Of a stretch of 64,000 bases of DNA, positions 12,413-23,416 are shown piece after piece. Location: NCBI RefSeq assembly GCF_015832195.1, contig NC_052026.1, positions 18,261,013-18,325,012 of the forward strand, read 5' to 3'. The translations under genes and the position numbers were made by a program. Each line of letters begins with the position of its first letter. Within the stretch, counting starts at the first letter, position 1. The notes beneath the pieces are model-generated. The model did not search any database. It was not told the DNA's origin and was given only the letters and a program-made list of their open reading frames with translations. Source of the DNA: Motacilla alba alba (lineage: Eukaryota > Chordata > Aves > Passeriformes > Motacillidae).

Positions 12413-14983
12413 TTTATTACTGATGGGCTGCTCGCTGCCTCTTGGGCTGCTGTCCTTGTTTTATGATTATTATTGCTGAGCCCTTTTGTGAAGCTCCTAC
12501 CCACACAAACAGAAGGGCAGGAACTGTGGTGAATTTAATGCAATGTTTGGGGATTAATCTATTTTGCTTCACTTTTAAAAAGGGGCTAATTAAGGCTTTC
12601 AGGATTAGGAAACCCGCTTTTTACTTTAATATGGTTTAAGATGCCATTTCCTTCCCTACTTTCCTTTCTTCCCACATCCTTCTTTTGAAACATAACTTTT
12701 TATAGGTATCCTATCTTCCATCTTAATGCTCCTGCTAGCTTCCCACTGGCCTTTCAGGAAAAACTTCTTTATGGAAGATTTCCTTTCAGGTTCAGTGCAA
12801 GAGCAAATACTCATGACCCTTGATCTTACTACTTACTTTCTTCTATAATGTCTTCATTTAATCTTGCTGCATATGTTCATAATCATCAGGAAAATGGAAG
12901 CAAAAACTATTGGAAAATGTTATTTGGACAAGAATCTGGCATATTTATATGATATAAACCAGAATTCTTCATTACCATCATTACTGAGCAGCGTAATATT
13001 GAATAAAATTTTTATTTGCCCTATCCCATGAGCAGTGCCTCTGGTGATCTGGTAATGCTAATTTGGGGAAACTGAGGCCAGAAGTAACTGTAAAAGCACA
13101 TTATGATATAAAGCAGCCAAGACCTCTGAAATTACCACTGTTTGCTTCTTATTTGCCTTTGCCAAACATCGTTCTTAGCATTTAAAAATTAGTTGGAGTG
13201 GAGTAGGTGTATCATTCTTCAGCAAAGGTGAAATGAAGGGGCTACAAAGTGAATAGGACTGCTGTCCACAGCAGTAATTATTTCACTCATACTAACGTCT
13301 GTAAAAGAGGAAGGAGAGGAATTCTGGAGTAATTAATGAAATATTCCTTCCATGACCCATCGCAAAACCTCTCTCCCATGTGCGTATCTGGGCTTGTATT
13401 TGTGTCTGTTTTCAATTCAATTAAATGACTGTAAAACCCCAAAAGTGAGCAGAAGACTCAAGGCTGAAGGAATCTCATTGCTAAATCCAACTGCCTGCTC
13501 CCAAAGCTTCCCGCAGCAGGCTTGGAGCTCCATCCTGAACCCAGTTTGGGCTGGATTCCACATTCCCAGCTCCTCATGGACAGGGCGATGACCACAGACA
13601 TGAACATGGAAGTGTCCTTGCATTTTTTTCCTGTGCTGCCCAGCAAACCCCAGAGAATGGCAGTTTTGAAAGGGAAGTGATTATTGGTTTGTTTTAAGAG
13701 AAGCCAGGGAAGGCCGAGCAGCTCAGCCCTCAAGGCACAGGCAGTTTGGGAGAAGAGTGACCGGGAACAAGAGGTGGCTCTGGCTCAAAGCAGCTTTTCT
13801 GCTCCCACCAAAAGCCGCCCAGAGCCTGAAGAAGCACTTTCACCATCCTGTCAAAGAAAGGTTGTGCTTCTGCTGTGAAAGCACTCACCGGTCAGAACAG
13901 TTGCATCACATCCCAGCGTCGTTCTGGGAAGAGAAATGCATTTTTAACACAAATTTCCAAACAGCTCCAACCCATACTCTCTGTGGACTGCTCCTCAGAA
14001 TAAAGATAGCAGCATTTTTTGATTTGCCTAACTCAAACCCATCTTGATTGAGGTCTTTATTTTTCCTTTTGAAGGAATTCATTGTCTGGGGGACGTTCAG
14101 GCCTGACTGGGGACGGTTTCCTTCAGCAGAATGTCCCAGGGACAAAAGGATTGAGGGGGCTTTGGGTCAAACCCTGCCCTCAGCTGAACCCTCCTCATCC
14201 TCATTACTTCCCAAGCTTCCCGTGCATTTCTGAGGGCAGAGCTTGGCCTATGGATGTGTTGTTTTGGTTATTTTGCCATTCCAGCACAGAAATGGATTTT
14301 TTTTCCCCTCTGAAGGAAACGGATTCAGTTTATCAAAAATGACTTTTAACAACTGGGCTGGTTGGGATTCTCATGTTTTACAGCCAGGGTAAAGGATCTC
14401 TGATATGAGCACCCCAGGATTTATTGGCCCCACAAGGACTCGGGGGTTTGCTGGCAGCACAGTTCAGAGAGTCAGGGGAAGTCAAAGGTTATCTTTTGTA
14501 GGGTAGTATGGGATTTACCAGCTGACCCTCCCCCCGTCCTCTGGTTCATCTGCTAAAATCATTAACGAGTTTTCCTTTACCCTCCAGAACTGTTAGTGTC
14601 TTTTTAGCACCGAGATCGAGTTACTGACCTCGGCAGTGCCAATGCACCTTGAGGATTTCAAGAGCCTGGGGGTATTTTCAGTGCCAAAAGGAGCAGCAGG
14701 AAGAAAGATGAATAGGTGGGTGCTCTGCACAAAATGAATCTTAATGTTTTTCTTGCTTGTTAAAAGGAGGCCTCTCTTGTTTATACATCACTGTCCCAAG
14801 AGGGTTTTTATTTTGTTGTAGAAAAGGTTTCACTCTTGCAATGCAATGGGAAAATAATGGGTGTGAAAGTGGGATGTAAAAATGAATTCATGGTACCGCA
14901 AATGCTGAACTGGGGTGGTGCTTCCCTCACCAGGGAAGTGGGAAGATGCTGTTATTCCTTCTGAGGAATGATGGGAAAATCAT
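12413..14983. other. Unique non-coding sequence
   Basis: No gene is recognised. A short stretch near 13058-13080 (GGGGAAACTGAGGCCAGAAG) resembles part of an old MIR-type SINE in reverse, but it is too short to call. Open frames overlap on both strands without recognisable domains. Confidence 0.5.
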
Positions 14984-15090
14984 TTTGGCATTCAACCACA
15001 CTGCTGGAGGACCCTTCATGTCTTTCCTGGGCTTCCTGGGGATCATCCCCTGGGTCTGTCAGAGTCTTTTCCTCGCCCTGCCATGCCTGG
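14984..15090. repeat. Unidentified dispersed repeat, copy A
   Basis: This segment closely matches 18528-18638 in the same orientation. The shared core runs from 'CCCTTCATGT' through 'GGATCATCCCC' and 'GGGTCTGTCAGAGTC' to 'TTTTCCTC', with about one difference per 8 to 10 bases. Similarity fades beyond about 15090. Read on the minus strand, both copies give the same short peptide phrase (EEKTLTDPGDDPQEAQE), which follows from the shared DNA and does not by itself show coding. I do not recognise the family. Confidence 0.75.
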
Positions 15091-15662
15091 AGGTGAACTG
15101 CATGATTTTGGAGAAAATCAGCAGATAAGAGCTGCTGCTCCGCCCTCCCGATGGGCTCCTCACCCCTCCAGCTCCTCCACAGGTCCCCTTGCACAGGCTG
15201 CAGCAAATTTGTTTCCAGTTAAACTCATCTTGGAACGAGGCCACCCCAAAATGAACAATGAAATAATGACAACCCTGCACCATGGGCCTTTCTCCTGTAT
15301 CCAAGAGCAGCGAGCAGAGGTCATTTAAGGCCTCCCAGTGGTGTCCCTTCCTCCTTTCTGCCATCCCCTGCCCCATACATCAGTGATCTAATCACTTGTG
15401 AAACCCAAGGCAGGGGGCTCTGAAGTTATCCCATTACAAAATCAAGATTTATCGGAACATGAGAAGCCTGGCAGGGTTTTATGATATGCACGGCGCCATT
15501 CCTTGCCCTAAACCTATTTGTTACATTTATACTCCAGGACTTTTTATCATTCCTGACACCCCTCCATCTGTTCCTCACCATGCAGTAGCTGAGGGTCTTG
15601 TTTCACGGGACAGCAAGGATGAAATCACTTCATCTCAATAATGGGTTACAGTAATTAAGTTG
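15091..15662. other. Unique non-coding sequence
   Basis: Between repeat copy A and the local duplication I see no gene, RNA or transposon. Weak, decaying similarity to the flank of copy B may extend a little past 15091. Confidence 0.5.
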
Positions 15663-15804
15663 CTGTTTGAACACTTGGATTTTGATCTGCTTTTGGGATA
15701 AAGTCCCTGGGCTTCTTTTTCTTCATAGAATTTCACACCCATATAGCTGCTACTCCACCAAGTATTCACTTTAAAATGTTATATATTTTCCTTCTAACAG
15801 GAGC
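15663..15804. repeat. Local duplication, first copy
   Basis: The first of two direct copies about 809 bp apart (the other is 16472-16675). Shared landmarks, in order, are CTTGGATTTTGATCTGCTTT, AAAGTCCCTGGGCTTC, AATTTCACACCCATATA and GCTACTCCACCAAGTATT. It ends in 'TATATTTTCCTTCTAACAGG'. Only scattered substitutions and one short indel separate the copies over about 135 bp. Confidence 0.93.
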
Positions 15805-16471
15805 AATCTGAATATCACACTTCCTTCTTGTAAAAGTAAGGCAGGGAACAAATGTTCTCAGGCATTAATTACACCCAGATTATCTGATACCAGGATCCAG
15901 AAGGCAGATTTTTTAATATGTAGTGTAAAGTGCGAAAAGGAGACGAAGAGGGGAGGGAAAAAAAAGTCTCTTTGTTTTCACTTCAGCGTGAAGCCATTTG
16001 GAACCCGTTAGCTGAGCACAACAGCTCCAAGATGCTCTTGATTAATAGCAATTACAGTGATGCAGCAACTACCCCAGCGACATGATCGACGCGGCCTCGC
16101 CAACGCTTTTAACGAGCTCCTTGAAAAGTCAAACTCGGCTGAATTCCGCGGAATCCGTCAGGAAATTGGGAAATATCAGGGCTGCTTTGAGCCCTGCAGA
16201 TGGCAGAGCCAGATCCTCCGCGCACGCTGTGTCACTGCTGGCAAAACCCGCCAGGAAGAGGCTCCCTCATGTCATCCCTGAGGTGACAATAGCCAGATCC
16301 GTGGAGGGAGGCTTGTGGATAGAGTTCTGGACATGATGCATCTGCTGTATTAAATCTGGGTCGTTGAGCTCAGCTCCAGCCCCATGGACCCTACATTTTT
16401 TGTGGATGTGTCACAGAGCAGGTTTGTGAACATCAATTGTCCTGCAAACATCTCCCACCACTTGTCCGCAT
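15805..16471. other. Spacer between the duplicated copies
   Basis: About 670 bp with no visible relationship to either flank. A CpG-containing patch lies at 16085-16160. No gene or transposon is recognised. A tandem duplication of a larger unit followed by deletion, or insertion of the spacer, would both produce this layout. Confidence 0.5.
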
Positions 16472-16675
16472 CTGTTTGAGTGCTTGGATTTTGATCTGCT
16501 TTTAGAATAAAGTCCCTGGGCTTCTTTTTCTTACTGTCCTTCACAGAATTTCACACCCATATAGGTGCTACTCCACCAAGTATTGACTTTAAAATTTTAT
16601 ATATTTTCTTTCTAAAGAAAGATTTTATTTATTTTCTTTCTAAAGAAAAATGTTCTGTATTTTCTTTCAGGAGCT
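16472..16675. repeat. Local duplication, second copy, with internal expansion
   Basis: The second copy of 15663-15804. It matches through GCTACTCCACCAAGTATT and 'TTTATATATTTTCTTTCTAA'. The end phrase is then repeated: 'TATTTTCTTTCTAAAGAAA' appears at about 16599 and 16630, and a shorter version ('TGTATTTTCTTTCAGGAGC') at about 16656, which realigns with the end of the first copy. The second copy therefore seems to have gained one or two extra internal units. Confidence 0.9.
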
Positions 16676-18527
16676 GCTGCCCTTTGCAGACCAAGTTTGC
16701 TTCTCACTGAAGCTCTCAGAGGAGTGGCAGAGCCTGGGAGTCTTCCCGAGCTCCACCCAGAGAGGTTGGAGCAGGTCTTTGACCAGCAGAAGTGATTTTA
16801 TTAATTAGAGTTGGGTATGTGAATGTCAGAAATAAGGATTATAAACAATGCCTGTGTGAAATGTGAGTGGAAATACAGTGAGGTACCTGCCAGGTTCCTC
16901 AGCTGAGTGGGCTTTGCTCGTGATGATTATCAGCTCCCCAAAAATGTTCTCCTGCCTTCAGAGGGAACATCTGTAACACAAAGGCTGGCTCCACCTGCCC
17001 ACAAATGTGCTGCAAACACCCGTGCTGAGAGAAAACATGAGAAGTTAATAAAATAAAGTTATATCTTATTACTATGGAATTAAAAATTTGAACTCCTTTC
17101 TCGGTTTTAATAACACAGCTCTGCACTGGCTTTAAGGTTTGGTTTAAGAATGACCATTTTCTGCCTTATTTAGACTCGGTGCCCCAGCAAGAGAGCTGGG
17201 AGGCACAACCATTTAGAGAAGTTCAAATAACTCAACTGGCCGTGACCTGAACTAAAACTAATAGTTTGTGTTTGTGATGGCTACGAGAGCGGCATCTGGC
17301 TTACATTTAAATAGAAGGCTATTCAATAAAGCCCCTGCTTCTCCAAACTGCACAGAAGCAAAGATTAATTATTGCAACTAATGGCATTTCGGCCATTCAT
17401 GCACCCAAGGGAGAAAGGCAACCCCTGCCCCAAGAACCAATAAGAACAAAAATCTTGCAGAGAGCCCCACAAGGGAGAAACCCCCTGAATATATTGTTGT
17501 TCCTGATATTCTGCCCAGGCAGCCTAACCATGGAATTAAATATAATTTTTACCAGCAAATTCTTTTTTTTTTTTTTCCTTGTTATCCTCCCAGAGGAGAA
17601 CCCAGAGTTTCAAATGGGTTTTTAATAGCAACGCTCTGAGAATCCAGCCTCTGTGTCTTGCAGCGTCTTAGGGAGATCATGTTTCACATTTCACTCATTC
17701 CTCAGTGTGTTGGCACAGCCTAACACTGGCTTCAGACATTTGGTATTTGAAACAGAAAATCTTGGTGTTTCATTCCTTGCCTCACTTCTCCCCGTGTTTC
17801 TCCAGCATCATATAATATTGACAGCCCCTGCCTGGAAAGAAAGGCCAGGTTCTCTGGTTTATTCAGCTGCAGGCTTTAAAAATGGAGAATGGGGGTTTTG
17901 TTCAGAGGAAAGAGCAACTGCCAGTGAACTTTTTCCTTCTTTACATAAAAGTGGGATAGCACAATAAACAATGGTAAGAGAAGTGGGACCCGAGGTATGT
18001 ATACATATATGTAATATTTTTTAGCTGACTGGTTTTTCAGTGCCCAAGCTTCAGGGTACAAATCTTCTCCCGTTTGTGTGAGTGATTTATGTCCTCTAAT
18101 AATCCCAAATCTTGGGCAGGGAGAGCTCTGGCCATAGGTATGGCTCATGTTGTGGTGAGTCACATACTGTGACCACACTGGTGTCTCCAGGGCTTTCAGG
18201 AGCAAGAACATGCTCAGATTTGGGGGGAAAAAAGGAGACAAGAAACCAGTCATCTTAATCACAAGTGGAGAAAATTCAGTGATAATGCCTATCTGGAAAT
18301 TTTGTCCGTGATTACTTGTGGGGCATTATTCCCAGAATCAGGAACCGCTGGGATTTTCTGGCTGTTCTCCCACGTGGATCAATTTTGTAAGGACAGTAGG
18401 TGCAGGTTTGTCTCCTCTTCCACTACAACTAAGGCACTTTTCAAGGCACTTTTTTATGACTGGAAGTATTTTTAGGTAAATGTCTGCATAGTTTCACTCT
18501 TAATAACATCATTTCTTGTAGCAGTGC
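16676..18527. other. Unique non-coding sequence
   Basis: No gene or transposon is recognised. A T run lies at about 17563-17577. Several AATTAAAT-like and TTAATTATTG-like blocks occur at 17040-17400, which is a composition observation only. Confidence 0.5.
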
Positions 18528-18638
18528 TTTGGCATCCAGAGATGACTCCTGCACCAACACCCTTCATGTGTTTCCTGAGCTTCCTGAGGATCATCCCCAG
18601 GGTCTGTCAGAGTCTTTTCCTCACCCTGACATGATGGG
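18528..18638. repeat. Unidentified dispersed repeat, copy B
   Basis: The partner of 14984-15090. The best-matching part is 18561-18625 ('CCCTTCATGTGTTTCCTGAG', then 'GGATCATCCCCAGGGTCTGT', then 'CAGAGTCTTTTCCTCACC'). A third, much weaker resemblance occurs near 26088-26115. Two copies 3.5 kb apart with similar edges suggest an interspersed family, such as part of an LTR or an old LINE. I cannot name it. Confidence 0.75.
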
Positions 18639-20078
18639 CAAGAGATGGAATCACACAGTTTCCTCGTGGGTATGAAACTGAAATCATTGCTTTCCTTCAC
18701 ACAGGGGCCAGTCCCATCTTCTCCAATTCCTCCCTTTAACCTCCCTGTCCACCCCAGCTGTTCCCTTCACCTCCAAACCCTCGAGGAGCCAGAATTGGAT
18801 GAGCAGTCACCCACAGAGGCCACCTGTTGGGGACAGACCTTGGTAACCCCTGCTTTGATGGGGGTATGAGCATGTGGAGTGGAGGCATTCCTGCCCCCGT
18901 GTGACATCCCCCATGCAAAGGAGGGTTCAGAGGAGGGAGAAAGGGTCCAAGTGGAGGAAAGGAGCGATGGTGGAGAGTCGTTCCACTGAACCAGCAAGAA
19001 GAGGAATTAAATCACTCTGCCATGATCAGCACCGGAGAGCCGGGTTTGTACCCGTGCTGACATCCTCTCCCACGCGTCCTCACAGGCATTAATGCTGTTT
19101 CCCTCTGCTTCTGCTCTTCCTTTGGGGAGTTTTCCTCCTCCTTTTGGCCATGAGCACAGGACGGATGTGAAAGGGAAAGGGGAGCAGCTTTTGGATGGTC
19201 GCTGGGCCTGTTGTGAGGAGCGGAGAGCGAAGCCGAGCTCCAATGGGAGCTGTTTGCTCGTCGGGGTGTGACAGCCCTGGAGCTGTCACCGGGTGCGGGG
19301 TTGTGTAAAGATACATCCAGGCCCCTCTTTTGGAAGTGGATCTGTGACCCACAGGCTGGATTTAGCTCCTTCTGGCCGCTGTGGGAATGCATAATTTTTG
19401 GCAGAGCCAAAGGAGCCTGGGCCAGTCCTGTAGGAGAAAGAACCTGCCAGGGATGCAGAGGGAATAAATCCCTCAGCCAGAGGCTAGGGCTGGACCCAAG
19501 ATGGGGGAAATTCCTGAACTACAGAAATTAGGGGTTAATTGTCTTCAAAGTGGGTCGAGTTTTCCCTTCAATGCTCAAAGTACCAAAATGAGGGGATGGT
19601 GCATCCTTCAAAGCTCTCTCTCCACTGTGGGTTATTATTGAGAGCCCTGAATTTGCTTTACATGGAGGCTTAAAAAAGGGAAATATCCTGGGGAGGTCCA
19701 CAATGCTCCTTGGTAAGCACAGCAGGGTCCAGATGAGACCCTGAGGTGTTCCTCTGGGGAGCTGAAAGGTGCCCAAAGGCGTCCAGGAGGGACCCAGCTG
19801 ATCCACAGTGCCTGTGGGGAGGAATGGTTTGGAAACCATTTGGAAACCACACCTCAGGCTGCAGGTGAATAATCGCATTTTCAAATGCCCAACTGAGCAT
19901 TTAATTGATAACATATTATGGGAAGGTGGTGGATTTTTTTATTTTTTTTATTTTTTAGATTTCTTCCAATTCAAAAAATGGCTTTTAAACAAAATTTTCC
20001 AATTACCACTTTCCACTGCATTTATGTGATTTTTTTTTCATGAAGTCTTACACCCAAAATATATCACTTTGGGGCTCC
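18639..20078. other. Unique non-coding sequence
   Basis: The left half is moderately GC-rich, and overlapping open frames up to 132 codons on both strands (18736-19531) reflect that. The right part ends in T-rich sequence (19936-19966) and the poly(A) run. No recognisable domain, RNA gene or transposon. Confidence 0.5.
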
Positions 20079-20102
20079 AAAAAAAAAAAAAAAAAAAAAA
20101 AA
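20079..20102. repeat. Poly(A), 24 nt
   Basis: An uninterrupted run of 24 A. It could be the tail of an old retro-inserted sequence in plus orientation, but no AATAAA lies just upstream and no parent sequence is recognised. Confidence 0.95.
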
Positions 20103-23100
20103 TCCAGGTTTAAAGAATTCCTAAAAACCAGAATGTTCTACGAACCTTATTTTCAATGAACTAAGATTACTTTGGGCAATGTCCTTCAGAAGGACAGTTG
20201 AAAGAATAATTTGGTATTGAATGCCATAATACAATATATTAATTTTATGCATTTGTATTTCAATTTTGTGTTTGCATTTATTCAAAGCCTGTTTAATACT
20301 ATTTAAAAATCACATCACAATAAGATTTAAATATTAGATTGTTCCTTTTCCCTTCTTTAACTGAAAATATGAGTTAACTTATAATATGACTATTCTAAAG
20401 TCAAAGAGTAGAGTATTTGAGAGGTCCAAACGAATTAAGTAGAGAAAAAAAAATTGAAATCCAAAGGCTCTTATTGAGCTTTGTCCAAAAATCTGACTGT
20501 GGTGCACTTCCTTTCTTCGATCTGATAGTTGGGAGCTGGAATGAAATGGGAGCTGTGATAAGCACATCCAAAGGCAGGACAAGCACTCGGGTTCCAGGGG
20601 CTGCTTTCTGGAGGTCTCTGTCCCAGATATGGATCACATTTCCTCCTGTTTACATGTAAGAAGGTTGTGAAGATCTGCAATTTGGAGATACATCTGGTTC
20701 TCGCATCAAATTAAACAGCAACCCAAGCCCGAGCGCCGGGGCAGATTTTAAAATGTAGGAATGAACGTGTGTTTATACAGTATTTGCATTAATGCTTCCT
20801 AGGGTTTATTTTGAAAGTGAAGAAAGAACATTGCATGGTAGGCAACTTAACCCAAACAATATCGGTTTAAAGTTAGGGCCATGCTCCTTGGAATATTTTC
20901 CTAGTGTTTTGAAGTGTCCACTTGAAGAGGGAGCAGGGGGGTGGTGGGGGGGAAGAAAAGGATTGTTCTGTCTTCTGCTCTGTGTTTGGCCTGGCTCAGT
21001 AGGGCTATTGCTGTTGCTCATCTGGTATGGATTAGTCCTTCTCTCTCACACTCTGTCAACTTGGGTGTTCTGCACGCAGGCTGTTCCTGCAGGGGGCTTG
21101 GGTTTGCTTTTTTTAACGGCAGGAAGTGCCCCGCTCAGACCACATGTGAAATTGTGTGGGAACAGTGGGGGGGATGAAAGAGCCCCATCAAACATACCAA
21201 AAGTGTGGGTGGAGAGACAGGCAGCCTAAGAGGAGAGATACCAGCTGAGTAATTTCACCTCCTGGGCTGTCCGGGCTGGGGACACGGTGGAAGTTTGCTG
21301 CCTTAAGAGCGGCTGCTGCTCGTGGCATCGATTTCTAATATTTTATCATCTCGGGGCTGCTGGGAGTGTGAGGGATTACAGCTGCTGCTTAATTTGTTCT
21401 AAATTTCCTGCGAGCCTCACCAGACATGTACAGGAAATAGGCAGTAAATGTTTAATAGGTAATACCTGACTGGACAATTAACAGGTGCTGTCACACTGAA
21501 AATCCAAGCCTGGCTCCGTGGGTGCACCTTGGGGACGTGGACATCCCCCACCAGCACTGTGGTACCCAGCCTGAAGTCCCTCACCCTCCAAAATTCATCT
21601 GTGTTCCCACTTCCAGAAATGGACTCTCAAAGATTTTTTTTTTTCTTTTTAAAGCATCCACTGATGGTTTTGCTGTTCCCATGAATAAATGTCACCACAG
21701 AAACTGGTCCAGGCTGCAGCCCTTGTATTTCTTTCACACACAAATTCCACCCTTGTTTTTCACAGGAAGAGGCAAATCCAATGCTCATCAAGAGATAGAA
21801 AATTGTAACTTGGTTTTCCACGTCAGAATAAATTCTTGTTTGTGCTGTCACCTCAGCTCTACCAGGGACCAGCAGATACTGTCCCAAAAAAATGCAGTGG
21901 GCAGGATATATTAAATGATCTCTCCCTTCTGGACTTTCTCAACTCCTGGCAATCAGCAGGTATGAGGTTTCCTGCTCTGGAGTCTATATCTGGACTTTAA
22001 TAGTCATTGATGGATGTTGTTTCTTCATTTTCAATTAATTTTTACCTCTGGTCTCCATAAAATCCCGTGGCAATGATTTCTACAAGTTAATAGTGTGTTC
22101 CGTGAAAAGTACTCAGACTTGGTTTAAATCTCAATATTAAATGTGACTTTAATTCTATGCTGTCTTTTTTTTCTCCTCAGTAGAAGGTTATTTTAAAATA
22201 AATTTTCCATGGGATTGCCAACGCCATGGAAATCAGGCAGTGTCAGTCAGACACAGATCCTGGGATTGGCTTCTTTGCCTTAACACGCCAATTAAAATTT
22301 CAAAATATTTTATTATCATACAATTTCTATTTTTACACCATTACTTCCATGAAACTCTGTTATATTTTACCGTCTATTACACTTCAATTATTTTGCTGCA
22401 ATTGCAGCAATCTTGTGCAATTGTTCATTTATCAGCAGATTGAATATTAGGGAATAACCCCTTTTCAACCTTCAGCCTTCCTTACTAGTTACACGCCTGC
22501 AATTAAGCTCTGATTGTTCCGAATAATTGTATTTCCAATTAAGGCAGAATTAGGCTAATTGAAATGCTATTATTACCTACAGAGCAATATTGGTTTAGTG
22601 TGTTTGGCCAACACAAAGCAAACCTCTCCTTTGGAATTTGATTCATTAAGTTCAAGTCCAATCGAGTTCAAAAGCTCCTCCCTCAAAGCCCTGCTGTCCC
22701 CTAATAGTGCATGACTAATGTCTTACACTTGGCTTTCCTATAAATTGCTCTCTTTACTGAGCAATTTCGGTGTCAATACTCAGACATCCTTATCAGCACT
22801 TGATGTTCATGTAAACCAACTCTGGTTAATGACTACAAGGATGGGGAGGGGGGAAAAGTAACATTGCCCAGACCTCAAGGCTCCTGCTCCATCTGAACTT
22901 TGAAGTCCAGCTGTTAATAGCAGCGTTGACTACTTACATAAAAATGTGCAGTAAACTGCACTGACATTGTCTGATTTCCAGGGATTGCTTTAAGCCATCC
23001 CAAAGGGCTTGGAGCTCCCACCCTTCCCTCATCTCTGTCACTCAGGGTGATTAACGCTGCTCTGATACCCAGGCCATTGTCCCAGCCTGAAAAAAAGTAA

Positions 23101-23397
23101 ACATTTTTATAGTTGGGAGCAAGAAAAATTTCAAACAAGTTCCCTTTTGCCTGAAAAAGGGATCCCCAGCTGCTGTTTATTATCTCTCTGTTTACATCAC
23201 ACATGTGCATGCGGAGGACAAAGTAGTTCAATAAATTACTCCTCCACCATCGGCTTGGCCAGTCCAGGCTGCCAGGAACAAAAGCATTTAATGGTTTGTT
23301 GAATGTCTCTGAATGCTCCTACGGTCATTTTTAACTCTCACCAAGTAGTTGATCTGATTTCATCTCCTTTAAACTTTGTTTAGGGCTCAAAATGTTG
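20103..23397. other. AT-rich unique sequence with palindromes and ATTA motifs
   Basis: The part from 20103 to 20420 is strongly AT-rich. A perfect 15-nt hairpin sequence (7-bp arms, 1-nt loop) lies at 20181-20195. A G-rich run lies at 20926-20953. A perfect 18-bp palindrome is at 22393-22410, and about five ATTA/TAAT cores cluster at 22500-22562. There is no gene, and no transposon is recognised. These traits fit regulatory or conserved non-coding DNA, but this is inference. Confidence 0.45.
22393..22410. other. Perfect 18-bp palindrome
   Basis: TTGCTGCAATTGCAGCAA equals its own reverse complement over all 18 bases. The next base on each side breaks the symmetry. It resembles two back-to-back TGCTGCAA half-sites, as bound by dimeric bZIP factors, but binding is speculation. 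Confidence 0.9.
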
Positions 23398-23416
23398 TTT
23401 TTTTTTTTTTTTTTTT
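23398..23416. repeat. Poly(T), 19 nt
   Basis: A run of 19 T. No LINE or SINE body is recognised next to it on either side. Confidence 0.95.

Noticed and set aside
13040..13140. Possible MIR-type SINE remnant (GGGGAAACTGAGGCCAGAAG)
   Set aside because: Only about 20 bases match from memory; too short to separate from chance without alignment.
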